Part shown: one piece after another, positions 44,063 through 57,500 of the stretch
How positions within the stretch are numbered: position 1 is the first letter of the stretch
Layout: every line of letters starts with the position of its first letter
Assembly: GCF_000213175.1 (NCBI RefSeq)
Contig: NW_009799099.1
Location: forward strand, 3,539,215-3,603,214
From: Neurospora tetrasperma FGSC 2508
Taxonomy: Eukaryota; Ascomycota; Sordariomycetes; Sordariales; Sordariaceae
Length of the DNA stretch: 64,000 nt
Reading direction: 5' to 3'
Program-made: the position numbers and the translations under genes
The notes under the pieces: model-generated
Seen by the model: the letters and a program-made list of their open reading frames with translations, nothing else
Database searches by the model: none
What the model was told of the DNA's origin: nothing

Positions 44063-44409
44063 CGAGAGATGGTTTTCCTAAAGAGACCCATGCACTGTTC
44101 ATTGTGCAAGGAACATATGTGTTTCCAACTTGGCAATGGACAATGTTGGCGATTTGGTTTTTTATGAGTATCTGAAGCGATCGCTCGTCCAGTTCAATGC
44201 TTAGAAGACGATGCAAAGTTCGTATGAAAGAGGCGCGTTTATTGATATGTACTCCTTTTACGTGCTCGTGCATCATGACCCATCCCGTCCTGAACTTTTT
44301 AACCCAAAAACCCGTAGTAAGATCTATAACCTGGTATAAGAAAACATAAGAAACGCCGAAACACCCTGCGCCAGCCATTGCATTGACTCCTGCCCTAATG
44401 TTGACAAAA
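44063..44409. other. 3' flank of hem2
   Basis: 347 bases. No gene or repeat is visible; it is presumably the hem2 3' UTR and the flank of the possible orphan gene. Confidence 0.5.
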
Positions 44410-45635
<1,226 letters not shown>

Positions 45636-48228
45636 GGTGTCGTCTGACAGTGGATTCGAAGCAAAAGTTAAGCCCGTCTATCGTTCTTGCTGATGCTCTC
45701 GAAAGTGCCTCGCGAGAGAGGATAAAATATGTTATTGTTGGTGTAGGTAATGGTGACCGTTATAAATACGTTGCTTATGATAAATCAACCGTAGCCCAAC
45801 CTGGCCAATGAAAAGAGTGAATTCGTACGCGGCGGTAGCGTTGACACTCTCGGAACGTGCAGTGGCGGGCGGACAGGCCGGGGAAAGATAGGTAGTGCCG
45901 CTGGCTGGCGCAACTTGCTCAGTGTCTGGACTGCTGTAACCTTCTCTTCTTGTTTGCCGACCCGAGGTTCGAGGTGGATAATTTCGGATTCGGGAATACA
46001 GCGACAGCGATGGAGTTGCAGTTCCCGCCTGTTTAGGGTCAATCTGGAGATTATACGGAGGCGTGTCCCCTCTCGAAAGTGAAGTGTGGGCGAAGTAGAG
46101 TCGGGTGCTTGGGATATCCGGATACCTATAACCTCTGTTTCCGCAATTCCACTCAGGCAGTGTGGATGAAGGCGCTTTGTTCCTCACCTTGGACTTTGCT
46201 TTTCCCGCTTCGGCATTCGGAGAAGTGCTTGCCTCTTTCCAAATCCAGCGGCCATTCGCCAATCAGATCTGGAGGATTTCAAAAAGAGTGGATGCCAGTC
46301 CGTGCGTCTACCGCACCACCTGCACCTCCTCGCACGTCCACTCCTCCCAAACACTCATCGACTTCAAGTTCTTGTCGCCCGTTCGATTTTTCGCGGATCC
46401 TGCTGACCTTGCAGTGCTGACATTCGGAACGGCGCAAGCGACCTAAGCACGTGCAAGGGGCTACTCTGCTGACGTAATCACTCCATCTCTTTCAACGACA
46501 AACGAATTGCAACTCAGCAAAGACACACCTGCCAAGAGCTACGTGATAGTTTGAAGACAACATCAGTTGACCATGACAAAGTCCGCCTCTGAAAACACGA
46601 AGTTCTTACGCTTGAAGGATTCCCATTGATCTGTGGGCTCCAATGAGTATTTTCTGGAGTCGCTCGAGAAATACTGAATATCCGAGCAGATGTTCACGAG
46701 TGACTTCGCTTCCTTCACTGCTCGATAATCCGGGTAGTAGACATAGGCGGTTCAGACTCGTCCTGAATGCAAGGTCTTGAGTCGTTACATTTGAACATAA
46801 CGGCATGCTTCAAACCATCTATAGGTATACTATGGGGAACAGGCAGATTCAGCTCACGGGGACCGCATGAAGCGCTGGGGGAAGAATCTGCGATTGTTCT
46901 CATCCTGTCGTCTTGATTGAACAAGTCTGTTTCTCGCATGACAAGATTCATTGCTCACCAGTCTCAACCTTTTGGATTAAGACGACCCTGTCATTCAATG
47001 TACGGCTGTTTGCATCTACCTCTGATGTTTTAGCTTGCCAGAAGTGCAACTTTTCCCGAGCACGCTTGATAACATCGCCTAGTTATATAGGGACTATGTC
47101 CGTAACGATCCCCTATACTGGTTGATGGCCATTCCTGTCTTCGCTAGCCAACCGCCTATCAGATCTATCTCAACTGAATGTTCGACGTCCGATCTTTCTG
47201 GTCCTGTGTCAGCCGGTTTGTGTCCATCCTCGAGTGAGTGTCTGTCATCGGATTGGCGATGAGTTCCACTCATTTAACTCTTGATCAGATAAGATGGATA
47301 CTTTTGTAGTCTCGGCTCACACTTGGCCATCAAGGTTCCGTCCAGGAAACAAAAGCCTCGTCCCAAAAAGCTCCCTGCATGACTACCTCTACCGCTAGTA
47401 GTAGCTCATAGGATCCCCACTGCAAAATTGCTCTCGTCACGAGTCGGCATCAAGGAGGAAGGAACGCAAGTGGAGGTTGCAAGTACGCCTGCCGTGACGA
47501 CCGATCGAAGGAGATGCACCTACCTCTAAGAGGCAGTTGATTATTTCGGACCCGAACACTCTTTCATCTCGAACACGTACAGCCCGAAACCTGCCCCGAG
47601 CCCACCACCTTCCCCTAGAGTCCAGCAATCGCCGTTTGGTCCGATGATGTGCGGCGCCGAACTCGAGTGTTTCTTGGCTGAACGAAATTTCAAGACATCG
47701 TGACTAATTTCATTCTGCAGGCAGCACTTGCTTCCCAGGTTCACTTCCGCTCCCCTCCTTCCAACCTTTCCCGTCACAACCCACGAACCTTCACCAGCAC
47801 CAGTCACTTGCTCATTTCCCGTTGACCCCTTGAGGCATCTCCAACCTCAACCTGGCGCGCATTGGCAGTCATTCTTCATGCAATTGCTCGTCACCTAGGT
47901 GGTCTAGAACAGGCAGGGAGAGCAACATGCCCCAGGCAACAGACCTGATTTTGTAAGCCCCTCTGATTTCCGCCGCAGCCATCGCCGCCTTAACGCCAGC
48001 ATTGAGTCGGCGACACTGACCTTGTTGCAGTTGAATTATCCGTCCCAGTGATTTAAATTGCCCGAACAACAACAGTGTGCCGCTGCTTCAACCCAAATCT
48101 GATCCATTTCGGTGCCCGTCTTGGGCCCAGCCACTCCTTCACCCCAAACCAAGTTTTCGCTCATCCAATTTCCAGACCTCAAAAAACCTTAAAGCAAACA
48201 CAATCTCGTGGCCTAGTCAGCAACGAGA
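45636..48228. promoter_or_regulatory. Divergent intergenic region, hem2 and the gene at 48229
   Basis: 2.6 kb between divergent starts. Only short ORFs without domains lie in it. The part next to 48229 is a C/A-rich leader. I identify no regulatory site. Confidence 0.45.
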
Positions 48229-50337
48229 ATGACTTCTACCACGGTAACATACTCCAAGAAAAAATCTCTTCTTTCTTTCATGCAGCGCCGTCCTGACACC
48301 ACAATGCCTTCGCGGCGCAGAACCATGAGCACCGGTACGTCCAAGTTCTTTCTTCCACTGAGACAGCAAACAATAAAACAAACCCGACCAGCAGCCCACG
48401 TATCTTGCGCTTTCACTGCCGCGAAGCCCCAAGGCCTTGTTCTAATCACGCTTGCAGTATTCATTGACCCCTCCAACCAAGAAGATCCCACCATCCGTCT
48501 TCTGGAAACACAGTTTCAAGGGACCAGTCAAGGCACGTCCAACAATCGCAATCGCACTAGCATCGACGAGATGGCCAGCGCGCTTCTTGAAGATACAGTC
48601 ATGACCTCCGCCATGGAGTCGCCGATCGACCAGGCCCCTTACGTTGCCCCGGACGAGACGGCATGCACCATTACTCGTGTGTATCCGCATCCCATCCACA
48701 ACACCGGCATAGTTGGCGATGCTGTTTTAGAGGCTGGAGTGGAGGAGGCGCCCGCCGCTAATCGAAAGATTCGCCAGCGACCGGTTCCTGTCGTGCGACC
48801 CTCGCCCAGCCTACCCAGAAGGTCGTCGAGACGCCGATCCACTCGCCAGCGACCATCTCCTCTAGCTCCTCCCCGCTGTGACTACGTCAAGGGGCTCCCA
48901 AAGTCGAGCACCGGCGCTCTGAATCCCCTGGCGATGCACCCGCCCAACAGTAGGATGACCAAGCTGCCTGCATCGGCAACAATGCCGTTGACAAATCTTC
49001 ACGAACAGCCCAATGCTGCCCCAGCGACCTCCAGCAAGCCAGTGGGTCTTGACGCTTCAGAGATTGCCGAGAAGATCGAAAAGATGTTAGCCGCTACCCA
49101 GGCACTCAAATCAGAGCCACACCTTGCACAACCTACAACCGCCATTCCCTCCAGCAGCACGTCTTCAAAAGTGTCTCGCCTCGTCAAACAGAACGGCCTT
49201 TTCAAAAAGGTTTCTCACGCGCTGTCCGAACGGCGGCTCTTCCCCAAAAATCAGTCCAAGGACTCCAAAGTACAAAACATCGAGGAAGAGGAGGATGAAG
49301 CAGAAGTCGTGGCACCAGGTGGCGTTGCAGGGAAGAGGTCAGGTCTTAAGTCGATCGAACTACGCCTTAATGAGGGTGTGAACTTGAACAAAGACAAGGT
49401 TCAGAAGATCTTTGGCGGAAAAGTTCATCGCAAGCCCGTTTTCATGGAAGGCAAGTTCTTACGCGCTCGTAGGTCGCTGGATGATCCTTTTGCGTCTCCA
49501 AGTTCACTCCGACGACCTCTTACCGAGTTCGAAACCCGTCTTCGGGGAGGCTCCGTGGACGACTCTGTGTTGCCGCCTCTTTCATCCCAAAATCCATTCG
49601 AATCGGAAAGGGTGATGGAGAGCAGCCTGGACTCGATACTGCCGTCTACTCCCATTGCCTCGTCGACACCTCGAAGGGGCTACAAGCGTACTTCGTCGCC
49701 CAGCGAGAGTCCTACCAAGAAATGTCGTGGCGGTCTGCGAAGCCGGAGCATTGATTTGGATGCTAGTTTACCAATGGGCCTAGGCCTTGACAGTGAGCAG
49801 TCCAAGAAGCATCCCTTGGCTTTGTCTCCTGGACTTGCTAGTATCTTCTCATACGTCCCAGTCGTGGACGACGTCGAGAGAAAGAAACATCCTTCTCCTG
49901 CTAAGCGTGACTTGGAGCTCATGACCATCGAGTTCCGCACGCAATATCCGGATGTGCCATTGGGCCGTGCGGCTGAGCAAGACGAGCTGGACGAGCTTGC
50001 TCGCAGTACGCTTCTCTTGCCGGACTACGACTCCGATCGCCAAAACAGGTACCTTCATCCATCTTGCACCAGCCGCCCCGCCAGCAACCGATCTGGGGAG
50101 AGTACAGAAGATGATGAGGGAACGGTACCCTTGCTTAGACCTAGTCGACCTCGGCCGCTGTACACCGCGCCGGTGCGCAAAGCGATCGTCAAACCTGTCG
50201 GCATCACTCGTTCGCGGACGGACTCGCAGCTTACCTTGAACCCTTATCTTCGACATATGGAGACTGATGAGCTCCAGATGGGTTCTCCCGCCATTAAGCA
50301 TGGTTATAGACCTCTAGATTCTCAAGAGGTCTTTTGA
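48229..50337 (+). CDS. Unrecognised basic, disordered protein
   Basis: Open frame of 702 codons. A likely intron (48335-48457, 123 nt, donor GTACGT, acceptor TTGCAG) is a multiple of three. The frame is open whether or not it is spliced; spliced, the protein is 661 residues. Alternative in-frame starts are at 48304 and 48325. Features: Arg-rich patches (PRRSSRRRSTRQR), an ordered helical block (SEIAEKIEKMLAATQALK), SRLVKQNGLFKKVSHALSERRLF, KSIELRLNEGVNLNKDKVQKIFGGKVHRKPVF, and a C-terminal Ser/Pro/Arg region with SPAKRDLELMTIEFRTQYP. There are no membrane helices. Many SP and TP sites and KR-rich motifs suggest a nuclear, phosphorylated protein. I do not recognise the family. Confidence 0.68.
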   Translation: MTSTTVTYSKKKSLLSFMQRRPDTTMPSRRRTMSTGTSKFFLPLRQQTIKQTRPAAHVSCAFTAAKPQGLVLITLAVFIDPSNQEDPTIRLLETQFQGTSQGTSNNRNRTSIDEMASALLEDTVMTSAMESPIDQAPYVAPDETACTITRVYPHPIHNTGIVGDAVLEAGVEEAPAANRKIRQRPVPVVRPSPSLPRRSSRRRSTRQRPSPLAPPRCDYVKGLPKSSTGALNPLAMHPPNSRMTKLPASATMPLTNLHEQPNAAPATSSKPVGLDASEIAEKIEKMLAATQALKSEPHLAQPTTAIPSSSTSSKVSRLVKQNGLFKKVSHALSERRLFPKNQSKDSKVQNIEEEEDEAEVVAPGGVAGKRSGLKSIELRLNEGVNLNKDKVQKIFGGKVHRKPVFMEGKFLRARRSLDDPFASPSSLRRPLTEFETRLRGGSVDDSVLPPLSSQNPFESERVMESSLDSILPSTPIASSTPRRGYKRTSSPSESPTKKCRGGLRSRSIDLDASLPMGLGLDSEQSKKHPLALSPGLASIFSYVPVVDDVERKKHPSPAKRDLELMTIEFRTQYPDVPLGRAAEQDELDELARSTLLLPDYDSDRQNRYLHPSCTSRPASNRSGESTEDDEGTVPLLRPSRPRPLYTAPVRKAIVKPVGITRSRTDSQLTLNPYLRHMETDELQMGSPAIKHGYRPLDSQEVF

Positions 50338-51090
50338 GACGAAGAGTCTTAGGGTTATGGTCATGAGAATTACGACCTTCGACACGATTTTACGTCTTTT
50401 GTTTGGATTTTGTATGATACCCATGATCCAGCTCGGTCATCCTATCTTCGGTATCGCAGTTCTAGAATTTTTCTTTTTCCCGCGACCACAACCAACTCAT
50501 GGTGGTTGTGTTCGTCTTTTCCTTGAACTCAACAAATTTTTAATGGCCTTTGGCTGGCTTTCCAGTTCGTCAGAGTACCTAGGCTTGGAAGCAAAGAATT
50601 GGGACATTGGCGTCGTCGTTTCAAAAAGCACATAGACTGCACTGCGATCTACATATTCTAAATCGTTGATGCAAACTCTTTCTCGGGTTCTCTGGCTGAT
50701 GTACATACCTGCAGCCTTACTTTACTATATCTTAGTTTGGTCACTTGAACGTAGCATAAGTTCCCTCCACTCTAATACTTAATAAGCATACCATCATGAT
50801 GGCCGAGACACGATTATTGCAGTGATGTTAATGGATGTGTGCAGTGTCTTGTGTGATCGTTGTATAGCTCATGCGCATGAGTCTATAGTCAGACAACTCA
50901 TCCCACTGTTTGATATGTTGTATGAAGTTTCATTTGTGCATTCAAGGGTATCTCTCTCTGCTTCTGCCTCCACATACAAGTACATATCCATCATCAGAAC
51001 AAAAGAAAGAGACATGACAAAGCGGACTGCACAATAATCTTACAACTGCCCGCTCCCACTCAACTGTCAATACTCAATACTGATTTCCCT
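50338..51090. other. Convergent 3' flanks
   Basis: 750 bases between convergent genes. The first part (50340-50640) has an open frame of 92 codons with hydrophobic residues that I take for 3' UTR. No other feature is seen. Confidence 0.5.
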
Positions 51091-51471
51091 TTAATAATGT
51101 CTCCTCCTCCCCCGTCCATCCGTCCCCCGCATCCTCCTCGTCCCCGCAGCCTTCTGTCCCGGCCGTCCCGTAATGCTCCCCTTGATCTTCATCAGCGCCC
51201 CGCTGATCTTATCGCCGAGGCTCGTCTTGCGCTTTTGATGGTGATGAACGGCGGCTGTGGTGCCCATGGTGGTAGCAGCAGCGGGGGCAACCATTCCTTG
51301 TCCGTGGTGCCTCTTGCGGCCGTAACCGCGGCGGCGGGTGGTGTGGGTGGTGTGGGTGGTTGTCATGGGTGTGGTGTGGTGAGCGCGACGGCGGCCGAAG
51401 AGGCCGGAACCCATGGGACGGGTGGTCCTGGTGCTGGTCATGGGGGCGTGGGCACGACGGCGGCCGAACAT
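51091..51471 (-). CDS. Small basic Gly/Arg/His/Thr-rich protein
   Basis: ORF of 126 residues from the ATG at 51471 (MFGRRRAHAP). The open frame extends further up to 51750, but that section reads as an Asn/Thr/Ser leader, so I use the inner ATG. The octamer-like motif FGRRRAH occurs twice (residues 2-8 and about 24-30), each followed by a Thr/Met/His-rich stretch. A conserved-looking C-terminal block follows: TSLGDKISGALMKIKGSITGRPGQKAAGTRRMRGTDG. The C-terminal GRPGQKAAGTRRMRGTDGRG is a pattern I associate with small ascomycete proteins of unknown function that are often stress- or conidiation-related; that association is from memory and not proven here. Its pI would be very high. There is no signal peptide. 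Confidence 0.6.
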   Translation of the reverse strand: MFGRRRAHAPMTSTRTTRPMGSGLFGRRRAHHTTPMTTTHTTHTTRRRGYGRKRHHGQGMVAPAAATTMGTTAAVHHHQKRKTSLGDKISGALMKIKGSITGRPGQKAAGTRRMRGTDGRGRRRHY

Positions 51472-53112
51472 TTTGTTTTTTTCTTTATTGGTTTTGGGGT
51501 TGGGGTTGAGGCTGAAGTGATTTGTGTTTGTATTTGGGGTGTTTGTGTGTGGAAGTAATGGGCAAGTATTGACTCTTGAACTTTTGGTTTGGAAGTCTTT
51601 ATGTTTATGAATGTAGTTTGGTTTGACGTTGTTGATGTTGATGAGATGGAACCAAATTTGGAAGAGGTGAAGCGAGGCCGAGTTATATAGCCGATGATTA
51701 ATCTCAAAGTTCGTTATTTTCTTGGTTTTGGTAGTCAAATCGGACGTCATCCCTTCTTTGCAGTCTGTAGTGGGTGGTGGTCATGGTCATGAGGTTTCTC
51801 GAGGATCCCGTCAAGCCCCATCCCGCTTCCTCGTTTTCGTTGATTGTCGTCCCGCTGTTACACAAACGTTCTTCAACTTCCATCTACGTAGCCACACACC
51901 ACCAAATGACGACGCCAGGTTGTTCAGTCAACACCAACAGATACCACACCCACTACGCGAAGCAATAACAAGTATCCAATACCTAACGAGACAAGCAATT
52001 ATTCTACTTTCTTCCCATCCCACTTACACCGACACAGCCACACCTGAGTGGCCTGACGGTCCTTGGCCTACCTGGCCACGCACTGGCTTCCCCTTGGCTT
52101 CGTCAACATGCCTTGAGGATGACATCAAGGGCGATAAAGAAGCTGGTGCGGTTCTCCCCCCCCTCCCCCCCCTCGTATTATCGGACTTGGAAGATACCAT
52201 GGCAGACTTGGCTTTTCGGGCCTCACATCCTATCAGTGTCGTCGAAAAGGGATGGTGTGGATGGACCCTTTGACGTTCGTCACTGCAGGACCCTTGAACC
52301 TGCACTTGCACATGCACCTGCGCCTATGCCTGTGACTTACCGATTTGACGACATGCCATGCAGAAGCAATGTCAGTTTCACCTTCATCATCACATCGCCT
52401 TTGACGGGTTGCGTATGTTCAAAGTCAGATCGGCAAAAAGACGTTGAGTGTACACGCTTCCCACGTTGCACGCTAACGTCAGTGGCGTCATCCCGCCTGA
52501 GTCGCCTAAGTCGCCCGACATGGTTATTGGCTGCCCTATAACCAAGCGAAGCCAGGCCCTCTCTTTCAGGGAATTCAGGGTCCAACAGGGGTGGCTCACG
52601 TTAGAAGCGCTGTGGCCAATAGCGGTGGTTTACTTGGAAAGTCAAACCTGTTTGAGTCCGATTTGAAGGTGATGTCACTTGAAGGACGGTATGAAGTTGA
52701 GGTGAAATGGTGGTGGGGTGACGATGAACTATAAGCTTTGGAGTAGTGAAGATAGAGGTAAATGAGAAGAAAGATGGGACGATGGGATGACAGATGGAAA
52801 GGGTTGATTTAGGGTTGACAGGTCAGTGTCTTCGGGTACCATTGGGGAGTGTCGCTTGTCGCCTGCTCTGACTTCCGTCAATTACCTCTAGACATTAGTC
52901 TCTATGCTACAGTGTATCACTCTCTTTCATGGGTCACGTAACGTCCGAGACGAGAGTCGTATAGTGTCTCACCAAAGACCCATCCCTCAAAATCCATACC
53001 CTCTAGTTCTTCGGCGCTCAACCCCTTCCCACAAGCGTACACCCTCATCTGCAGCTGCACCTCGCCTACACCTGCACCTACATCTGACTCTAATCCCCAC
53101 CTCCCATTCCCA
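51472..53112. other. Intergenic region, promoter of small basic protein
   Basis: 1.6 kb. It includes the leader and promoter of the 51091-51471 gene, followed by short ORFs without domains. The far end is the 3' flank of the phosphatase gene. Confidence 0.5.
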
Positions 53113-54018
53113 TTATTCCCCCCTCAAAACCCTCCCAATCCTTTCCACCTCCCCCTCACTCAACCCCAACACCCCCCTCGCATACCCCTTCCATCCACCA
53201 TACACCCTCTTAACCTCCCTCACAAAAGCCCTCCAACACTCCCTCTTCAAAGACACCAAATTCACGAACCCCGGACTCTCTACACTCCTGGCTCCAGCTC
53301 CCTTCATCGCAAACCCCAAAAGTTGCTCCCTCGCCAACTCCGTTCCGATCCGACTCAACATCCAATCCATCTCCACGTCCTCCTCACTCACCCCCGCCAA
53401 ACTTAGGAGCAATCCAGCAACCACACCCGTCCTATCCCGTCCCGCCGTGCAGTGGAACAATATTGGCTCCGGTTTTTGATCTTCAGGAGCATCTAACAGA
53501 CTCCTTAACAAAGCACCAATAACCTCCTCATACCCTCGTAGAACATCCATGTACATCTTCACGTACCCCCTTTCTCCTTTGCCCTCGAGGAAATCGGCAA
53601 GGTTAACGGTCGCTTCTTTTTCCGTGGCTTCCGCGGCGATCCAGTAGTTTTTTACCCCCGCGATCTCCGGGTCGGGAGCATGACTGTGTTCCCTTACGGA
53701 ACGGATGTCAAAGATCTTTTTGATGCCGAGCTGGGTTGCCAGTTGCGTCTTGGCGGCGTCGTTGAAGCCGCCATTGGGAAAGAAGCCGCCGGAGCGGTAG
53801 ATAAGGCCTGGGCGAATTCCGACTTTGCGGCCTTTGCCACTGGAGGAACTAGAAGATAAGGGGAGGAGGCCGAGGTCGCGCGTGTTAAAGGTGCCGGGGA
53901 TGTAGAGGAAGGGTGGGGTGGCGAGGGCGGCAAAAATAGATTCTTTGGAAATGGGTTGGGTTACATCTGTTTGGGAGAGGGCAATGAGGTCGGCTTTGGA
54001 GAGAGTTGGGAGGGCCAT
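53113..54018 (-). CDS. Tyrosine-phosphatase-like protein (Y_phosphatase3 type)
   Basis: Single-exon ORF of 301 residues. It carries the N-terminal FNTRDLG motif (44-50), GLIYRSGGFF, GIKKIFDIRSVREH, and the catalytic P-loop HCTAGRDRTG with nucleophile Cys 190 and Arg 196. The CX5R loop with GRDRTG and the upstream NTRDLG mark the family of fungal and bacterial tyrosine/serine phosphatases often annotated Y_phosphatase3. The substrate is unknown; family members include protein phosphatases and phosphoinositide phosphatases. Residues 55-62 are a Ser run. The catalytic residues look intact. Confidence 0.88.
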   Translation of the reverse strand: MALPTLSKADLIALSQTDVTQPISKESIFAALATPPFLYIPGTFNTRDLGLLPLSSSSSSGKGRKVGIRPGLIYRSGGFFPNGGFNDAAKTQLATQLGIKKIFDIRSVREHSHAPDPEIAGVKNYWIAAEATEKEATVNLADFLEGKGERGYVKMYMDVLRGYEEVIGALLRSLLDAPEDQKPEPILFHCTAGRDRTGVVAGLLLSLAGVSEEDVEMDWMLSRIGTELAREQLLGFAMKGAGARSVESPGFVNLVSLKRECWRAFVREVKRVYGGWKGYARGVLGLSEGEVERIGRVLRGE

Positions 54019-54584
54019 CTTGGTGAGTTGGTTTGGTAATATTGGTCAAGTGAACAGATGGAAGTCGATAAGCACGTTGCCGCCGGGAATCTCCTGTGAT
54101 TTCTATGCAGGATGGTTGTCGTGATGGAGAGTAACACTGAGGAGAGAAATGACATGAGACTTCGTGTTTATTAATGCTTATCATTCAGGGGATCCTCGCA
54201 CGCCTTGCAGGTTATATCACTTCTCACCGCCAATGATAGCAAACGCAGATCACGGAGGGAGGGAAGCACAGGATGTTGATGAGGTCCTCACCAACCCCGC
54301 TACTTCCCCACAGTCTCGGGACCGAGGCCGGGTGCTAACCTCATACGGCAGCAAGTAAACAAACCATCTCATGATCCCCTGAAAAGTGGAGCCACCATCT
54401 GATGTCCATCCGAACTTCAGTGTTTGATCATCCAAAAAGAGATTCGTTCAACGTTGCGATTTCCGGGATAACGTTGTTTCAAAGGATAATCATTCGAATA
54501 TTCGTCTACGAGGGCGACCGAGGAATTTTTGCAACAGGGCTACTCGATCAAACTTCAACCCCGGCCTCATCGGACTAACAACGT
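54019..54584. other. Intergenic region between phosphatase and MFS genes
   Basis: 566 bases, tandem minus-strand genes. It holds the phosphatase promoter side and the MFS 3' flank. No other feature is seen. Confidence 0.5.
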
Positions 54585-57500
54585 TCAAACCTCTTTCCTT
54601 GCATGTCCGCTTGGGGAGCCCTCCAAGGGCCCCAATTCATCCAACTCAATCCTGTCGTTCCCGTCCTCTTCCGAAGAAGTAATAAAGTCAACCATGTCCT
54701 CATCCTCCTCAGGAACGGGACGCTCAAGCACACTCCCGGTGTCTAAGTCAGAATGTGCTTTGAAGGACAAACCATCCGATCCTGGAGGCACTGTAAGAGT
54801 AGGTGTTTGCTTACCAGCCCTCGCTGGTTCGGCATCAAACCGATAAAGACCAAACCTGTTTTGTGACGCGGTATCACCACGACTTGGGCCTGCTCCTTCC
54901 GGCTGAAGTGGCACACCTAGGTGCTTGTACATCGTGCGTTGGGACTGACCCTGCTTTCTCCTTCCCTTGCGACTACTGACTTTTCGTATAATGTTTGTTG
55001 TCCTTGCTCCAATCCCAGTGGCATTCTCAACAGCCATACGCGCAGACTCGAGCGCTGCCCGATTCAAATGTGCGGCCGATTCGTCAATCAGCTTGTTCTT
55101 CTTCCGGATTTCGGTCCATCTTGTCATAGCGCCCAACTCCAGAATATTGACTCTTCGGAACTGGCTCGATGGATTTCCAGGAAGGCGTGGACGCCAGATC
55201 TCTTCATCTGTCATGGTTACTGGAAGGGGTCTCCCAGCTTTAATTTCGATGATAGATTTGCGAATGCTTTCACGACGGATCTTCTGCCACTTCTCCATCT
55301 CGACTGTCTTCGAGCTTGGGATAATTTCGATTTCCTTGAAGCGAACAAGGACTGCAAGCAAAAGGACAGTCAACAGAAACAGCACGCCAGCTACGATACC
55401 AGTTGCCTCTCGTTGACCGAGGTTTCGCTGTGCTCTTCCAGCCACAGTGGTTGCTAATGCCGCAAGAAGGAAGCCAAAGGTATGACAGACAGCAAACCCA
55501 GCAGCTATCCGCGGGTGTGACGAGTAGTTCGTGCGCTTGGGTTGCTTGTTCGAATACCCTCTGGGACGTCCAATCATACCCGGGAGTAGGTCGGAACAGT
55601 CGAAATTCTCCATGATGAGTCCATTACATTCGGCTACTGCCAGGGCGGATATGGTGCCCATCAGAGTGGCAAAAAGAACAGGAACAGGTACCGGTATGTG
55701 GCCTCCAGCGGAAGACACCGTGTATGCCATGCCTAGGATAGGCAAAAGGGTGAGAAATATGGCGCGGCGAAGAAGATGTGACGTCCATGTAAACTTTTTG
55801 TCGAGAAGTGTGTCCATGTTAGACAGCTGAGGGTAGTTCCTGTGGCGAGAGAATATGTTCGCCTTCTGGAAAGGTATTGAAACCAGTGCGCCAATGGAGA
55901 TAAACGCAACGCAAAGGCCAACCAAAGGCGACCGGAGCCTGTAATCCTTGGACGTGAGCGAGCCAAGCAGACAGATGACGAGAATCACCTGCGCGTAGAT
56001 CCACCCTACATATACGGCCATAACCATGAATCCGGGTTGTCGAAGCATTTCCAGTGATAGCAAAATCCCGTGCTAGACTTCCTGCCACCACCAGGTCGGA
56101 CCATCTTTCACCCGATGCATCATGACTTCCCCACGAGCGACTCTCCGTGACACCTGTTTACCGTCCTTGACTTCCGCCACAGATCGTCTGAAAGGGGAGC
56201 GTCGGACTTCCGGGCATATAACATTTAGAAGAAGCACGACAGCTATCATCATGATGCTGACGTAGAAGCCCCATGAGGGGTTAAAATTGTTGATGATCGC
56301 TGCTCCGATCAGAAATCCGATGCCAATGGACCCAGTAAAGCACCACGTCCACAGTCCCAGCCAAACGCCCATGCCGCCTCCGTGTCTTCGTACGTCAAAC
56401 TTGTCGACTACCTCCTGATGTGGAGTTCCGCTCATGAGCGAGGCCCCAAACAGATCTGTCAGCATGGAGTGGAAGTTCATACTCGCGAACCCAAGAGTGA
56501 GCCCCATGAATCCGCGTGAGCCTAGCAGAGCCCACCTCCAAGTGCTCACATATGGTGACCGCCATGTGCTGACGGCAATAGCCTGGGGGAACAATAAAGG
56601 CATCGCTAGTATCAAACTTGATAGGATGTACGGCTTCCGACCGTGCAACAACGGTAAAGGCCAGAAGAAAAAGGTAGGAATGGCCAAGCCCAAGTAGAAG
56701 AAGAAATTACCCAGGATAGCATAGTGATTGAGATCAGCTATCCAGTACTGGATGGATGGGACAAGACCAGCATAGATGCCGATGACCATGCCGATGAACG
56801 CGGTGCTCAGACATGCGACTCCGGCAACGAACCTTTTACGGGCAGTAGACCAGTCTCGGGCTACTGGTTGTCGACGGTACGCTCGTGCCAGGCTAAATCC
56901 CTGGTAACCACGGAGGCTGACATGAGACCTTCCACGCAGATCAATGCGAGTATCTGGCGCGTCCCTTGGCTCCCCTTCCCCCAGGCCCCTTGAATCATCG
57001 CCATAAGTCCATGAAGCAGCTTGAAATTGCTGTGAACGGCCCCCGGTTGACGTGGCTGGTCCATCGAGCCCTTGATACTAGTCAATATATCGTCCAGAAT
57101 GATTAGTTACGCTGGATATTACTAACCTGAAGCCGGAACCCTGCGTTTGAGTGATGTACGAACAACTGTGGAATCACTCTCATCACCGGGGGTATCCATA
57201 GCACCATCAGCTTGTGGCCGCAGCGAACTGATATGGCGTAGAGGCCGTATCGCGCCAAAGCTGCGGTAGCTTCTTAGTTTTGAAGCAACCCTCGGCAGAC
57301 ACCCGGACGGAGGCGGCGAGTCTGTACTGGTTGATGAACTAACTGGGATTTCTAATCTTGACGACTGCTTGGTCCTTAGGCCAGCTGGCCCTGGAGCCGG
57401 GCCCTGCGCTGGAGGTTCTCCGCCTAGTTCTTCGTAGCGAGGGCCACCCAGAGTCGAGTAGCTTGGTTTGATCTTTGGTTTCATCAGACTGGATTTTCTT

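Noticed and set aside
50357-50635. 92-codon ORF with hydrophobic stretches after the 48229 gene
   Set aside because: It lies directly after the stop codon of the gene at 48229-50337, in 3' UTR position, with no domain.
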